NCBI GenBank assembly: GCA_047623555.1
Contig: JBLHMP010000030.1
Span: 1-44,144 of the forward strand
From: NORP181 sp047623555
GTDB taxonomy: Bacteria > Pseudomonadota > Alphaproteobacteria > Rhodobacterales > Rhodobacteraceae
DNA: 44,144 nt
Direction of reading: 5' to 3'
The position numbers were made by a program, and so were the translations under genes. Under the pieces are notes generated by a model. That model saw nothing but the letters and a program-made list of their open reading frames with translations, searched no databases and had not been told where the DNA came from. Positions 1-8,076 of the stretch are shown piece by piece (position 1 is the stretch's first letter; the number at the start of each line of letters is the position of its first letter).

Positions 1-1145
1 ATCGCCGCGTTGTCCATAAAAAATCGCGAGGATTGATAGGCGGGGTCGTTGTGATAGCCAAAGGCGGTGTTTTCCCAGGCAAAGAAGTCCATGATCAGGC
101 CTTCGCGCTGCCGGTCCTCGGGCACATGCGCAATATGTTGCGCGCGCCGGGCCTGACCGTCCGATCCTGGCCCACTAAGCGCCAGAGGTTCACCGTTAAG
201 CAGTATAGTGCCGGTGCCCGTCCGTATCCCACCCAAAACCTCGAGCAGTTCGGACTGACCGTTCCCCGCCACGCCCGCAATGCCAACAATTTCACCGGCG
301 CGCACGGTCAGGTTGATACCTTTGACCCGCTCAACGCCGTTTTCGTCCACCACACGCAGGTCTTGGATTTCCAGAACCGGTTTGCCGAGCTTGGCCGGGG
401 CTTTGTCGACCTGAAGCAGCACTTTGCGCCCGACCATCAGTTCGGCCAGATGTTCGGGGCTGGTCTCGCTGGTTTTGACCGTCGCCGTCATTTCGCCGCG
501 CCGCATGACGCTGACGGTATCGGTGGTATCCATGATCTCGCGCAGTTTATGGGTGATCAGGATAATGGTTTTACCCTCTTCGCGCAGCCGGTCCAGAATG
601 CGAAACAGCTGGTCCGCCTCGGCAGGGGTCAGCACGCCGGTGGGTTCGTCCAGAATTAGGATATCGGCCTGTCGGTACAGTGCCTTAAGGATCTCAACAC
701 GCTGTTGCATGCCAACGCCGATGTTCTCAATGAGCGCATCCGGGTTCACGTCCAGCCCGTATTCGGCGGATAGTTCGCCCAGCAATTTGCGCGCTTTGGC
801 CAGGGATGGACGCAGAAATGCACCATCTTCGGCCCCCAGAATGATATTTTCCAGCACGGTAAAGTTTTCAACCAGTTTGAAATGCTGAAACACCATGCCG
901 ATGCCAGCCGCAATTGCCGCCTGGCTGTCGGGGATTTCAGTTTTCGTGCCGTTGATAAAAATCTCGCCTTTGTCAGCTTTGTAAAAGCCGTAAAGGATGC
1001 TCATCAGCGTGGATTTGCCCGCTCCGTTCTCTCCGATGATCCCGTGGATCGTGCCGGGGGCTACGCTGATGGATATGTCTTTGTTGGCCTGTACGGGCCC
1101 AAAGGATTTGGAAATCCCTTTCAGTTGGATGGCTGGGGCGGTCAA
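1..1145 (-). CDS. BMP-family (nucleoside/simple sugar type) ABC transporter ATP-binding protein, 3' end cut by window edge
   Basis: About 381 residues are visible of a family usually near 510 aa, with two tandem ABC domains. The first domain has Walker A GENGAGKST near residue 36, signature VGMQQRVEI and Walker B ILILDEPTG. The second begins near residue 240 with the degenerate P-loop GVAGNGQSE and continues to HVPEDRQREGL, typical of the YufO/NupO/RbsA-like ATPases that work with BMP binding proteins. The start is taken as TTG at 1145, which overlaps the TGA stop of the upstream gene as TTGA and suggests translational coupling. The permease genes should lie beyond the left edge. The cytosolic subunit would energise import of a nucleoside or related solute; the exact substrate cannot be read from sequence. 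Confidence 0.88.
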   Translation of the reverse strand, partial: MTAPAIQLKGISKSFGPVQANKDISISVAPGTIHGIIGENGAGKSTLMSILYGFYKADKGEIFINGTKTEIPDSQAAIAAGIGMVFQHFKLVENFTVLENIILGAEDGAFLRPSLAKARKLLGELSAEYGLDVNPDALIENIGVGMQQRVEILKALYRQADILILDEPTGVLTPAEADQLFRILDRLREEGKTIILITHKLREIMDTTDTVSVMRRGEMTATVKTSETSPEHLAELMVGRKVLLQVDKAPAKLGKPVLEIQDLRVVDENGVERVKGINLTVRAGEIVGIAGVAGNGQSELLEVLGGIRTGTGTILLNGEPLALSGPGSDGQARRAQHIAHVPEDRQREGLIMDFFAWENTAFGYHNDPAYQSSRFFMDNAA

Positions 1146-1498
1146 GCGGGCTCTCCCATTCCGGTAAAGCCGATCAGGCGGGTGATTTTACCGTCGTTGA
1201 TCTCTGCAAAATACTGGCCTCGCATCATCGCATCCCCATTTTTTTTCACGAAATCCGCGGTCGCGCGGGCAAAGCCATTATGCTCAGACACTGCAACCAC
1301 TTTGGCCGTGGCGCCGGGCATCATCGCGGCAAATTGCGTGATATAGGCAAGATAACTGTCCCGACCAACCACCGGTTCCGGGGTGTTGGGATCAGCATAG
1401 TAGAAATTTGGCCCAAGGGCCGCGTCGGTCTTGGTGGCGCGCCCCTCGGGAGTTGGGTCGCCCCAGGCCGAGAACAATGTCTCAAGAATATCTGTCAT
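1142..1498 (-). CDS. NTF2-like (SnoaL-type) small protein within the BMP transporter operon
   Basis: This 118-residue protein has the pattern of the NTF2/SnoaL fold. It has an N-terminal helix (ILETLFSAWGDP), a YYADPNTPEPVVGRDSYLAY segment like the substrate-pocket entrance, and a strand-rich C-terminal half ending in INDGKITRLIGF. It sits between the binding protein gene (about 30 bp upstream) and the ATPase gene, with a TTGA overlap into the latter, so it is very likely co-transcribed. Proteins of this fold are isomerases, hydratases or plain ligand binders. Nothing in the sequence fixes which; a role with the transported compound is inference from position. Confidence 0.75.
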   Translation of the reverse strand: MTDILETLFSAWGDPTPEGRATKTDAALGPNFYYADPNTPEPVVGRDSYLAYITQFAAMMPGATAKVVAVSEHNGFARATADFVKKNGDAMMRGQYFAEINDGKITRLIGFTGMGEPA

Positions 1499-1528
1499 GG
1501 CCCAGAGCTTTCCAGTTGCTTTCCAGCT

Positions 1529-2527
1529 TTAGAACGACAGTGCCGGGCACGTGTCGTCGGATGTGTAATCATGCACGACAACTTCGCCTGAGATGATATT
1601 TGCCTTGGCCGCGTCAACTGTCGCCTGCATTTCTGCAGTCACCAGATCGGCGTTGTTTTCGTCCATTGCATAGTCAACGCCTTGGTCGGCAAGATTGAAG
1701 GCCAGGTAACCGCCTTTGAGCGAGTCGCCGGCTTTCAGGATGTTATAGACTGCAATATCAACGCGTTTTAGCATCGATGTCAAAACTTTGCCGGGGTGCA
1801 GCGGGTTCTGGTTGCTGTCCACGCCGATCGACAGGATGCCTTCGTCTGCTGCGGTTTGCAGAACGCCAACACCGGTGCCGCCCGCGGCTGCATAGATTAT
1901 GTCAGCGCCTTGCGAAATTTGTGCTTTGGCCAGTTCCGAACCTTTTACCGGGTCATTCCATGCCGACGGCGTAGTGCCGGTCATGTTGGAAATGATGGTT
2001 GCATCGGGGTTCACTGCTTTGACGCCCTGGGCATAGCCACAGGCGAATTTGCGGATCAACGGCACGTCCATGCCACCGATAAAGCCAACAGTGTTGGATT
2101 CTGTTTTCAACGCCGCCATCATGCCGACCAGATACGAACCTTCGTGCTCAGTGAACGAAACGATCAGCACGTTTGGCGCGTCAGGCACCCAACCGTCGAC
2201 GGTTACAAATGTGGTGTCTGGGTAGTCCGCAGCAACATCGCCGAGAGGGCCACTAAAGGCAAAACCGGTTGTGATGATTGGGTTTGCACCAGCTTCGGCA
2301 AAGCGGCGCAGGGCCTGCTCGCGCTGTGCTTCGGACTGCATTTCGATCTCAAAATACTTGCCGCCGGTCTCTTTGGCCCAACGGTCGGCGCCATTGAAGG
2401 CTGATTCGTTGAATGATTTGTCGAATTTTCCGCCGAGATCATAGATCAGCGCCGGGTCAGCCAGAGCAGCACCGGTAACCAGTGCGATGCCTGCAGCAGC
2501 ACCCATTAGTGATTTCATAAGGCTCAT
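1529..2527 (-). CDS. BMP family ABC transporter substrate-binding protein
   Basis: This is a periplasmic binding protein of the BmpA/Med/PnrA family, 332 aa from the chosen ATG. Family features are the N-terminal LIYDLGGKFDKSFNESAF, the GFAFSGPLGDVAADYPDTTF segment, GFIGGMDVPLIRKFACGY and the C-terminal LADQGVDYAM. The start at 2527 is preceded by GGGAGAA and gives a clean cleavable signal peptide ending near ALA-DP; there is no lipobox cysteine, so it should be soluble. The open frame continues 25 codons upstream without a signal-like sequence. With the two downstream genes it forms a transporter for nucleosides or similar solutes. Confidence 0.92.
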   Translation of the reverse strand: MSLMKSLMGAAAGIALVTGAALADPALIYDLGGKFDKSFNESAFNGADRWAKETGGKYFEIEMQSEAQREQALRRFAEAGANPIITTGFAFSGPLGDVAADYPDTTFVTVDGWVPDAPNVLIVSFTEHEGSYLVGMMAALKTESNTVGFIGGMDVPLIRKFACGYAQGVKAVNPDATIISNMTGTTPSAWNDPVKGSELAKAQISQGADIIYAAAGGTGVGVLQTAADEGILSIGVDSNQNPLHPGKVLTSMLKRVDIAVYNILKAGDSLKGGYLAFNLADQGVDYAMDENNADLVTAEMQATVDAAKANIISGEVVVHDYTSDDTCPALSF

Positions 2528-2613
2528 ATTGTTCTCCCAATTGGTTTTATGGTTGGAGCGTCTGGGAAATTCCCGTCGGCCCGATAAAGCGAGCAGCTTC
2601 ATTGATGCGGTAA

Positions 2614-2642
2614 ATAAGGCCGCAGGTAAGCCTAGCGGTCAA
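2614..2642 (-). promoter_or_regulatory. candidate sigma-70-type promoter for the BMP operon
   Basis: On the minus strand, TTGACC at 2642-2637 and CCTTAT at 2619-2614 are separated by 17 bases, about 85 bases before the binding-protein start. The -10 match is weak, so this is a tentative call from spacing and position. Confidence 0.3.
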
Positions 2643-2684
2643 CCGGTTTTTTTTACTATTGGGTCAGGAATTAGCTGGTTGACG

Positions 2685-3101
2685 TTAGGTGAACATGCGT
2701 TGCATCACGATTGCGTCGACCGGGGGCTGGTCTGCGCGCTGGTAATAGGCGCGTCGGCTACCGCAATGATCATAGCCACATTTGGCGTAAAGCGCGCGGG
2801 CTAAAACATTGTCGGCGGCAACCTCAAGAAAGGCGCGGCTGGCGCCACGTTGGCGTGCCAATTGTTGCCAGGTTTTCATGCAGAATGACGCAAGACCTTG
2901 TCTGACGTGGTCAGGATGGGTGGCAATGGTGAGCAATTCTGCCTCGTCCACGACCACGCGGATCAACGCGAAACAGCAGGAATCCCCGACCGAAAAACAT
3001 AAGGGCGAGGACAGCAGGGACGCAAATTCGCCAGCAGACCAAGGGCGAGACTGGCTAAAAGCGGCTGCGTGCAGCGTTGCCATGTCCTGCGGTGACATCA
3101 T
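2685..3101 (-). CDS. rimI: GNAT acetyltransferase, RimI-like (ribosomal protein bS18 alanine N-acetyltransferase)
   Basis: The protein is 138 aa with a GNAT fold. The acetyl-CoA binding region is ATHPDHVRQGLASFCMK near residues 60-76, where RQGLA stands for the usual R/Q-x-x-G-x-G/A loop. The C-terminal LEVAADNVLARALYAKCGY is the RimI-type motif (E-V-x-x-x-N-x-x-A-x-x-L-Y). The start overlaps the tsaB stop as ATGA, and the tsaB-rimI pairing is widespread. Its likely role is N-terminal acetylation of a ribosomal protein; target specificity is inferred from context. Confidence 0.88.
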   Translation of the reverse strand: MMSPQDMATLHAAAFSQSRPWSAGEFASLLSSPLCFSVGDSCCFALIRVVVDEAELLTIATHPDHVRQGLASFCMKTWQQLARQRGASRAFLEVAADNVLARALYAKCGYDHCGSRRAYYQRADQPPVDAIVMQRMFT

Positions 3102-3709
3102 TCAATAAGAACAGGAGGCTTGTCGCGCGGCGGTGCAGCGTCCGCGGGGCGCACGTAAAGCGGCGCGGGCGGGCTGGTGGTGGTTTGCCAGCGGCTGGCG
3201 GTGATCCGGGCAATGGCAATAGCGATCTGTAGCGGCGTGGTTTCGGTGCTCAATGTCCGGTTCATTGCCTCGGCAGTTTTGAGCGCCTCCGCGAGCGAGA
3301 CCAGCACCGGATCGCTGCTGGGGTCGGTTGGATTGCACAGGTATACCTGATCGCGCGGCGCAGGAATCGCGGGTAAATTTGTTTGTGGTTCAGACAGGCA
3401 CCGGGCCTCGGATCCGGTGACACCCACCGCCGGAATGTCCAATCCCAACGCCAAACCACGCGCGGCAGAGACAGCGATTCGGATGCCGGTAAAGTTTCCG
3501 GGGCCAACTCCGACGCCAATTGCCGTCAAATCACGCCATGTCGCGTGCGCCTCGGCAAGCAGATCTTGCAGCAGGGGCATCAGGCGCTCGGCCTGGCCAC
3601 GGCTCATTGCCTCAGCGCGCTGGGCCAAAACCGTGTCCCCGGACATCAAAGCGGCCGCGCAATGCGCGGCCGATGTATCAAATGCCAATATCAGTGGGTT
3701 AGACGGCAA
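3098..3709 (-). CDS. tsaB: tRNA threonylcarbamoyladenosine biosynthesis protein TsaB
   Basis: This 203-residue protein is a TsaD-like ASKHA-fold partner needed for t6A37 formation on ANN-decoding tRNAs. Diagnostic segments are ILAFDTSAAHCAAAL at the N-terminus, SRGQAERLMPLLQDLL, and IGVGVGPGNFTGIRIAVSAA near residues 64-83. It starts with TTG at 3709 and overlaps the end of the NfuA-like gene by 11 bp, then overlaps rimI by ATGA. The length is slightly short for the family, with the C-terminal half poorly conserved, as is usual for TsaB. Confidence 0.9.
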   Translation of the reverse strand: MPSNPLILAFDTSAAHCAAALMSGDTVLAQRAEAMSRGQAERLMPLLQDLLAEAHATWRDLTAIGVGVGPGNFTGIRIAVSAARGLALGLDIPAVGVTGSEARCLSEPQTNLPAIPAPRDQVYLCNPTDPSSDPVLVSLAEALKTAEAMNRTLSTETTPLQIAIAIARITASRWQTTTSPPAPLYVRPADAAPPRDKPPVLIE

Positions 3710-4262
3710 CCGGGCGCACCTCGGTCACTTCGGGGATGTAATGGCGCAGCAGGTTTTCGATGCCCATTTTCAACGTCAAAGTTGAGGACGGGCAACCGGC
3801 GCAGGCGCCTTGCATATGCAGGTAAACCACGCCGCGATCAAAGCCGTGAAAGGTGATGTCACCGCCGTCTTGTGCCACCGCTGGGCGCACGCGACTGTCT
3901 AGCAACTCTTTGATCTGATCGACGATTTCAGCATCTTCGCCACTGTGTTCGGCATGGCCTGAGGCCGGGGTGTGGTCGCCGTCCATCACCGATTGGCCGG
4001 ACTGGAAATGTTCCATCACCGCGCCCAGAATAGCCGGTTTGATGTGGTCCCAATCGACGCCTTCGGCCTTTGTTACGGTGACAAAATCATTGCCAAAAAA
4101 CACGCCTGTTACGCCATCTACTGCAAAAATCCGCATTGCCAGTGGCGATTTGCTCGCCGATTCAGATGTCGGAAAATCCGCCGTTCCCGCATCAAGAACG
4201 GTTTGCCCCGGCAAAAATTTCAACGTTGCAGGGTTTGGAGTTGATTCGGTCTGGATAAACAT
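3699..4262 (-). CDS. nfuA: NifU family Fe-S scaffold/carrier protein, NfuA-like
   Basis: The 187-aa protein has an N-terminal Nfu domain (MFIQTESTPNPATLKFLPG, residues 1-19) and a C-terminal NifU domain with RPAVAQDGGDITFHGF and the cluster-ligating GACAGCPSST (Cys154 and Cys157). It should deliver Fe-S clusters to client apoproteins in the cytosol. The start at 4262 is chosen because the domain begins exactly there; the open frame runs 33 codons further upstream through non-conserved sequence. The spacer 'DGDHTPASGHAEHSGED' is the usual acidic linker. Confidence 0.93.
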   Translation of the reverse strand: MFIQTESTPNPATLKFLPGQTVLDAGTADFPTSESASKSPLAMRIFAVDGVTGVFFGNDFVTVTKAEGVDWDHIKPAILGAVMEHFQSGQSVMDGDHTPASGHAEHSGEDAEIVDQIKELLDSRVRPAVAQDGGDITFHGFDRGVVYLHMQGACAGCPSSTLTLKMGIENLLRHYIPEVTEVRPVAV

Positions 4263-4387
4263 TGGGCGTCTCCGAAAATAAGATGTATTTAGGATATGCG
4301 GGCGCGTGGCTGGCAAGTCAAGGTTTGGAACCATTCTAAACTGGATTGCGTGGAATTGCAAAGTCAGATTAGATCTGCAGGATCACA

Positions 4388-4843
4388 TTATGTTATAGCT
4401 TCTAGCTTTTCTTTACTCAAATCACCGGGAACAATGGTGATCGGCACCGGCAACGATCCGGCAGACTTTGACAGTTGAGTCACCAGCGGGCCGGGGCCCT
4501 TTTTGCCAGTGCCCGCGCCAAGCACCAGCACGCCGATATCCGGGTCGTCCTGGATTTGTGCAATTATCTCGGCCACGGCCTCGCCTTCGCGAACAACCAG
4601 TTCCGGATCAACACCCTGACGGTCGCGCATCCATTTGGCGAACACCTCAAAATGCGCATGAATCCGTTCACGCGCCTCTTCGCGCATGATGTCGCCAACC
4701 CCGATCCAGTGATTGAATTCATCCGGTGCAATGATCGACAAAACCGAGACACCGCCACCTGTATGGGCCGCACGCATGGCGGCAAACCGCATTGCGTTCA
4801 GACATTCACGACTGTCGTCAAGGACGACTAGGAACTTGCGCAT
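4388..4843 (-). CDS. universal stress protein (UspA family)
   Basis: A single-domain Usp protein of 151 aa. It starts with the beta-strand MRKFLVVLDDS, has an ALNAMRFAA-like first helix, and carries the nucleotide-loop motif LGAGTGKKGPGPLVTQL near residues 108-124, close to the ATP-binding pattern G-2x-G-9x-G. It ends with the strand PITIVPG. It is a stand-alone minus-strand gene between the nfuA and aminotransferase genes; 125 bp separate it from the nfuA start. It likely binds ATP and modulates stress survival, but the specific role is unknown. Confidence 0.88.
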   Translation of the reverse strand: MRKFLVVLDDSRECLNAMRFAAMRAAHTGGGVSVLSIIAPDEFNHWIGVGDIMREEARERIHAHFEVFAKWMRDRQGVDPELVVREGEAVAEIIAQIQDDPDIGVLVLGAGTGKKGPGPLVTQLSKSAGSLPVPITIVPGDLSKEKLEAIT

Positions 4844-4933
4844 AAGATGCTCCTGCTATTTTGGGGCAAGTGTGACTGACCCGGCTGCGGCTGGCAATGG
4901 CCAAGGTTGTGGCCCCAAGGTTTGTGGGGCGTG

Positions 4934-5797
4934 TTATGCCGTCGACGCGGCCCAGTCCCAGTACATTTCGCGCACCCGACGGGCCACCGGGCCAACCTGG
5001 TATTGCGTGTCGTCAAAGGCTGTCACCGGGGTTACTTTGGACATGTTGCCGGACATAAATACCTCATCCGCGGCCTCAAAATCGGCGAAACTTAGTACAG
5101 ATTCATGCACTGCGATGCCGTCGGCGCGCAGGTTTTTAATGTGCCGCGCCCGGGTGATCCCGGCGAGGAATGTACCGTTGGGGATGGGCGTGAACACGTC
5201 TCCATCCTTGACCATAAAGATATTGGCGGTCGCGGTTTCTGCCACATTGCCGATGGCATCTGCGACCAGAGCATTGTTGAACCCCTTTGAGCGTGCTTGG
5301 GTCAGCATGCGGGCATTGTTGGGGTACAGACAGCCGGCCTTGGCGTTGACGACTGCATCCTCAAGCACCGGACGGCGGAACCGCGTGCGGGTCAATGTGA
5401 CCGAGGCGGAGGCCGTTGCCATTGGGATTTCTTCGAGGCAAATGGCAAATCCAGTGGTATCGGCGCTGGGTACAATGGCGGTAACATCGCCATCGATACC
5501 CCAATACATCGGGCGGATATAGACGGCCGAGGTATCGTCGTAATGTTTCAGCCCTTCGCGCACGATTTCGACCATGTCCAGACCGGACACGGTTGGCGTC
5601 ACCATCAAGGCCTGCGCAGACCGATTGACCCGCTCGCAATGCGCCAGCAGATCAGGTGACATGCCGTCAAAGAACCGCGCACCATCAAAGACGGCAGATC
5701 CCAGCCAGGCGCCGTGATCGGCAGCACTGATGATCGGAACATCGCCATTATGCCAAGCGCCGTTGAAATAGGTTCGGATGTTGGTGCCGGTCGCCAT
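4934..5797 (-). CDS. ilvE: branched-chain amino acid aminotransferase (class IV PLP-dependent)
   Basis: From ATG at 5797, preceded by a strong AGGAGG, the protein is 287 aa. Class IV fold markers are FNGAWHNGDVPIISAADHG at the N-terminus, the cofactor region FDGARFFDG followed by CERVNRSA, the PLP lysine in VVNAKAGCLYPN (Lys153), and NVAETATANIFMV followed by TPIPNGTFLAGITR for cofactor and phosphate binding. The enzyme would transaminate Leu, Ile and Val with 2-oxoglutarate in the cytosol. Class IV also includes D-amino acid transaminase and 4-amino-4-deoxychorismate lyase, so the ilvE label is probable, not proven. A longer frame upstream lacks conservation. Confidence 0.85.
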   Translation of the reverse strand: MATGTNIRTYFNGAWHNGDVPIISAADHGAWLGSAVFDGARFFDGMSPDLLAHCERVNRSAQALMVTPTVSGLDMVEIVREGLKHYDDTSAVYIRPMYWGIDGDVTAIVPSADTTGFAICLEEIPMATASASVTLTRTRFRRPVLEDAVVNAKAGCLYPNNARMLTQARSKGFNNALVADAIGNVAETATANIFMVKDGDVFTPIPNGTFLAGITRARHIKNLRADGIAVHESVLSFADFEAADEVFMSGNMSKVTPVTAFDDTQYQVGPVARRVREMYWDWAASTA

Positions 5798-5928
5798 ATG
5801 CGTGCCTCCTGTTGCGGGGCTTAGGGTATGGGAAGAATGGGTCAGAGGTCCAGACTTTGTTTGAAGTCCATCCAATTTGGTGATGTGAAAGGTCTGCCGT
5901 CCAAAGTCATTTGAATAACGCGCATACA

Positions 5929-6567
5929 TCAAAGAATCGCAACACCGGTCGTGGATCTTATAGAAATCGGAATTGTGCGTGGAAACAAAGACAGGTTCTC
6001 TTGTTTTTGACGGTCAGAACTATAGGCGCTGAACAAAAAACGCGGATCCAGGTTTTCGATTCTTGCTCCATTTGAAAACACAAGTTGGTGGCTTTCAAAC
6101 ATAATGTGGAAGTCGTTGACCTCGGTCTCATCAAAGCACCGCTTGGCCGCAGCACATTGAAGAAGGTGTTCGGCTGACATCGTCGCCATTTCCAACCCCA
6201 GATGCGTTACATAAAGGGCGATCTGAACACCGGTCACTTCAAGCTCAACAACGGGTTCCGCGGCGGCGGCGATACCATGGCTGATATGGTTTCCGGGCGG
6301 ATCTAGCTGGATAGTTTTGCCATCCACTGAGGCGGGAACATTGCTGGAAATGGCACCCGCTGCCGGGCCGTCCAGTGTTTCAATTGCGGTACCTTCGCTA
6401 TCATTGTCTTAAAATGCCAGTACATCACCAGTGGCCGTGTTTATGAATGCCATGGCTTTGGGGGCGCCCGCATCGGCGTTGCCAGACGGAATGTGGTCAG
6501 GGTTCGTTTCCGGTGTTTCAAAGGTGAACTCATAGGTATCATGTTCGGCGTGATGCACCGGTGTTAT
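5929..6567 (-). pseudogene. remnant of a Hint-domain protein (C-terminal part), with in-frame stop and lost 5' end
   Basis: Between 6327 and 5929 the minus strand encodes a segment resembling the end of the Hint domains common in Rhodobacteraceae: ETEVNDFHIMFESHQLVFSN, then a SLFPRT-type ending. The same frame stays protein-like upstream to 6567 (HDTYEFTFETPETNPDH) but is broken by TAA at 6411-6409, and TAG at 6570-6568 closes it further up. The N-terminal region and catalytic Cys/Thr block of a Hint protein (CFTxGT-like) are not visible anywhere upstream. I read this as a decaying gene; alternatively a short ORF starting at 6327 is expressed. Family assignment is from memory of the C-terminal motif. 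Confidence 0.55.
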
Positions 6568-6964
6568 CTAGTCAAGTCAGACCAGGCCCCGACTGTTCCA
6601 TTAATTTGGTAGGTCACAATCACATAATCTGCTGCGGTCAACACACCCTCAATAAATTCAATTTTAGCGAGGCATTCTGGTTTTGAATTTTGGAAATGAA
6701 GGCCACGAGACGCTCCATTAGTCAAAAAGCACAATTTTATAACAGGCAACTTTGGCCTTTTTTGCGCGGCCAGAATTAAATGTGCTAAACACATGCACAT
6801 AGCAGGTATACTCGCAAAAAGCCTGCCACTGGCATCCAAGCCGCTGGGTTTCGCCACCATCGGCGACTTTTGTCTTAGCGACAGTAACAGCCCCACGACC
6901 GCGTGTTTGGCGGGTCAATGAGGTGGTACTGATGTCAGCAGAATGAGATGGTAGAATGACCGCC
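6568..6964. other. stretch without a recognisable gene; probably decayed DNA
   Basis: About 400 bases between the Hint remnant and the end of trpS. Short minus-strand frames exist (6564-6896 and part of 6718-7029) but neither has a recognisable domain, a ribosome binding site or a normal start. The DNA is more AT-rich than its surroundings. The simplest reading is further remains of the same broken gene; no promoter, RNA or repeat was identified. Confidence 0.4.
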
Positions 6965-7987
6965 CTAGACGGGCGCGACCATCCCGACAATGTCATAGGT
7001 TTTACGCAGGATCGGAGCGGTGATTTCACGTGCCCGCAAAGAACCAGCGCTCAGAATGCGGTCAATCTCGTCTGGTTCTGCCATAAGCCGCGCCATTTCT
7101 GCCGAGATGGGGCTCAGTTTCGCAACCGCCAATTCGGCCAGCATCGGCTTGAATTCACCAAACTGTTTACCGCCAACATCAGACAGCACCTGATCGACGC
7201 TTTGATCGCTAAGCGCAGCATAGATGTTCACCAGATTGCGCGCCTCGGGGCGGGTCTCTAACCCTTTGGCCTCGGATGGCAATGCATCCGGATCGGTTTT
7301 GGCTTTGCGGATTTTACGGGCAATGGTGTCGGTATCATCGGTCATATTGATGCGGCTGGCATCGGACGGGTCCGATTTGCTCATCTTTTTGGAGCCATCG
7401 CGCAATGACATTACACGGGTCGCGGCGCCCTCGATCACCGGCTCGGTCATCGGAAAGAAATCAACGCCGTAATCATGGTTAAACTTGGCGGCAATATCGC
7501 GGGTCAGTTCCAAATGCTGTTTCTGGTCCTCGCCCACCGGTACATGCGTGGCGTGATAGATCAAAATATCGGCCGCCATCAGCGCCGGATAGCCAAACAG
7601 CCCCAGCGATACGTTTTGCGAATTCTTGCCGGCTTTGTCTTTGAATTGCGTCATCCGCTGCATCCAGCCCATGCGGGCAACACAGCTCAGCACCCAACCC
7701 AGTTGTGCGTGCTCCGGCACCTGGCTTTGGTTGATCAGAATGGATTTTTCCGGGTCGATCCCGGCGGCGATGAAACCGGCGCAAAGCTCTCGCGTGTTGC
7801 GGGTCAGATCGGCGGGGTCCTGACGGACGGTGATCGCGTGCAGATCAACCATGCAATACACCGTTTCAAAGTCGGGCCCTTGCATGTTGACGAACCGTTT
7901 TATGGCGCCAAGATAGTTGCCCAACGTCAATCCGCCCGACGGTTGAATGCCGGAAAACACGCGCGGTGTGAATGTGGTTTGGGTCAT
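6965..7987 (-). CDS. trpS: tryptophan--tRNA ligase
   Basis: A class I aminoacyl-tRNA synthetase of 340 aa charging tRNA-Trp. The N-terminal SGIQPSGGLTLGNYLGAI carries the HIGH-equivalent (LGNY), and KKMSKSDPSD is the KMSKS loop. GEDQKQHLELTRDIA and the middle segment WVLSCVARMGWMQRMTQFKDK are typical of bacterial TrpRS. The ATG at 7987 aligns with the conserved N-terminus; the frame extends upstream to 8059 without similarity. It is divergent from the rhomboid-like gene, with about 90 bp between starts. Confidence 0.96.
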   Translation of the reverse strand: MTQTTFTPRVFSGIQPSGGLTLGNYLGAIKRFVNMQGPDFETVYCMVDLHAITVRQDPADLTRNTRELCAGFIAAGIDPEKSILINQSQVPEHAQLGWVLSCVARMGWMQRMTQFKDKAGKNSQNVSLGLFGYPALMAADILIYHATHVPVGEDQKQHLELTRDIAAKFNHDYGVDFFPMTEPVIEGAATRVMSLRDGSKKMSKSDPSDASRINMTDDTDTIARKIRKAKTDPDALPSEAKGLETRPEARNLVNIYAALSDQSVDQVLSDVGGKQFGEFKPMLAELAVAKLSPISAEMARLMAEPDEIDRILSAGSLRAREITAPILRKTYDIVGMVAPV

Positions 7988-8076
7988 GGCTATACTCGCG
8001 ACTGGAAAAACTACTCTGCTTCGCTTACCCACGGTGTCACGTCCCGTCAAGAAGCCCAAAAGTGGAAGCCCAGTAT

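Noticed and set aside
2637..2655. Hairpin-like CGGT/ACCG followed by a T-run
   Set aside because: The stem is only four pairs and no plus-strand gene ends there; read as part of the BMP promoter region instead.
4713..5522. A 269-codon plus-strand frame opposite the stress protein and aminotransferase genes
   Set aside because: It spans two real genes and their gap on the other strand and has no recognisable domain.
6409..6411. Stop codon readthrough within the Hint-like frame
   Set aside because: A further stop and missing N-terminal domain upstream make gene decay the simpler explanation.
6718..7029. 103-codon minus-strand frame partly overlapping the end of trpS
   Set aside because: The first third is a shadow of trpS and the rest shows no domain, start signal or conservation that I can see.
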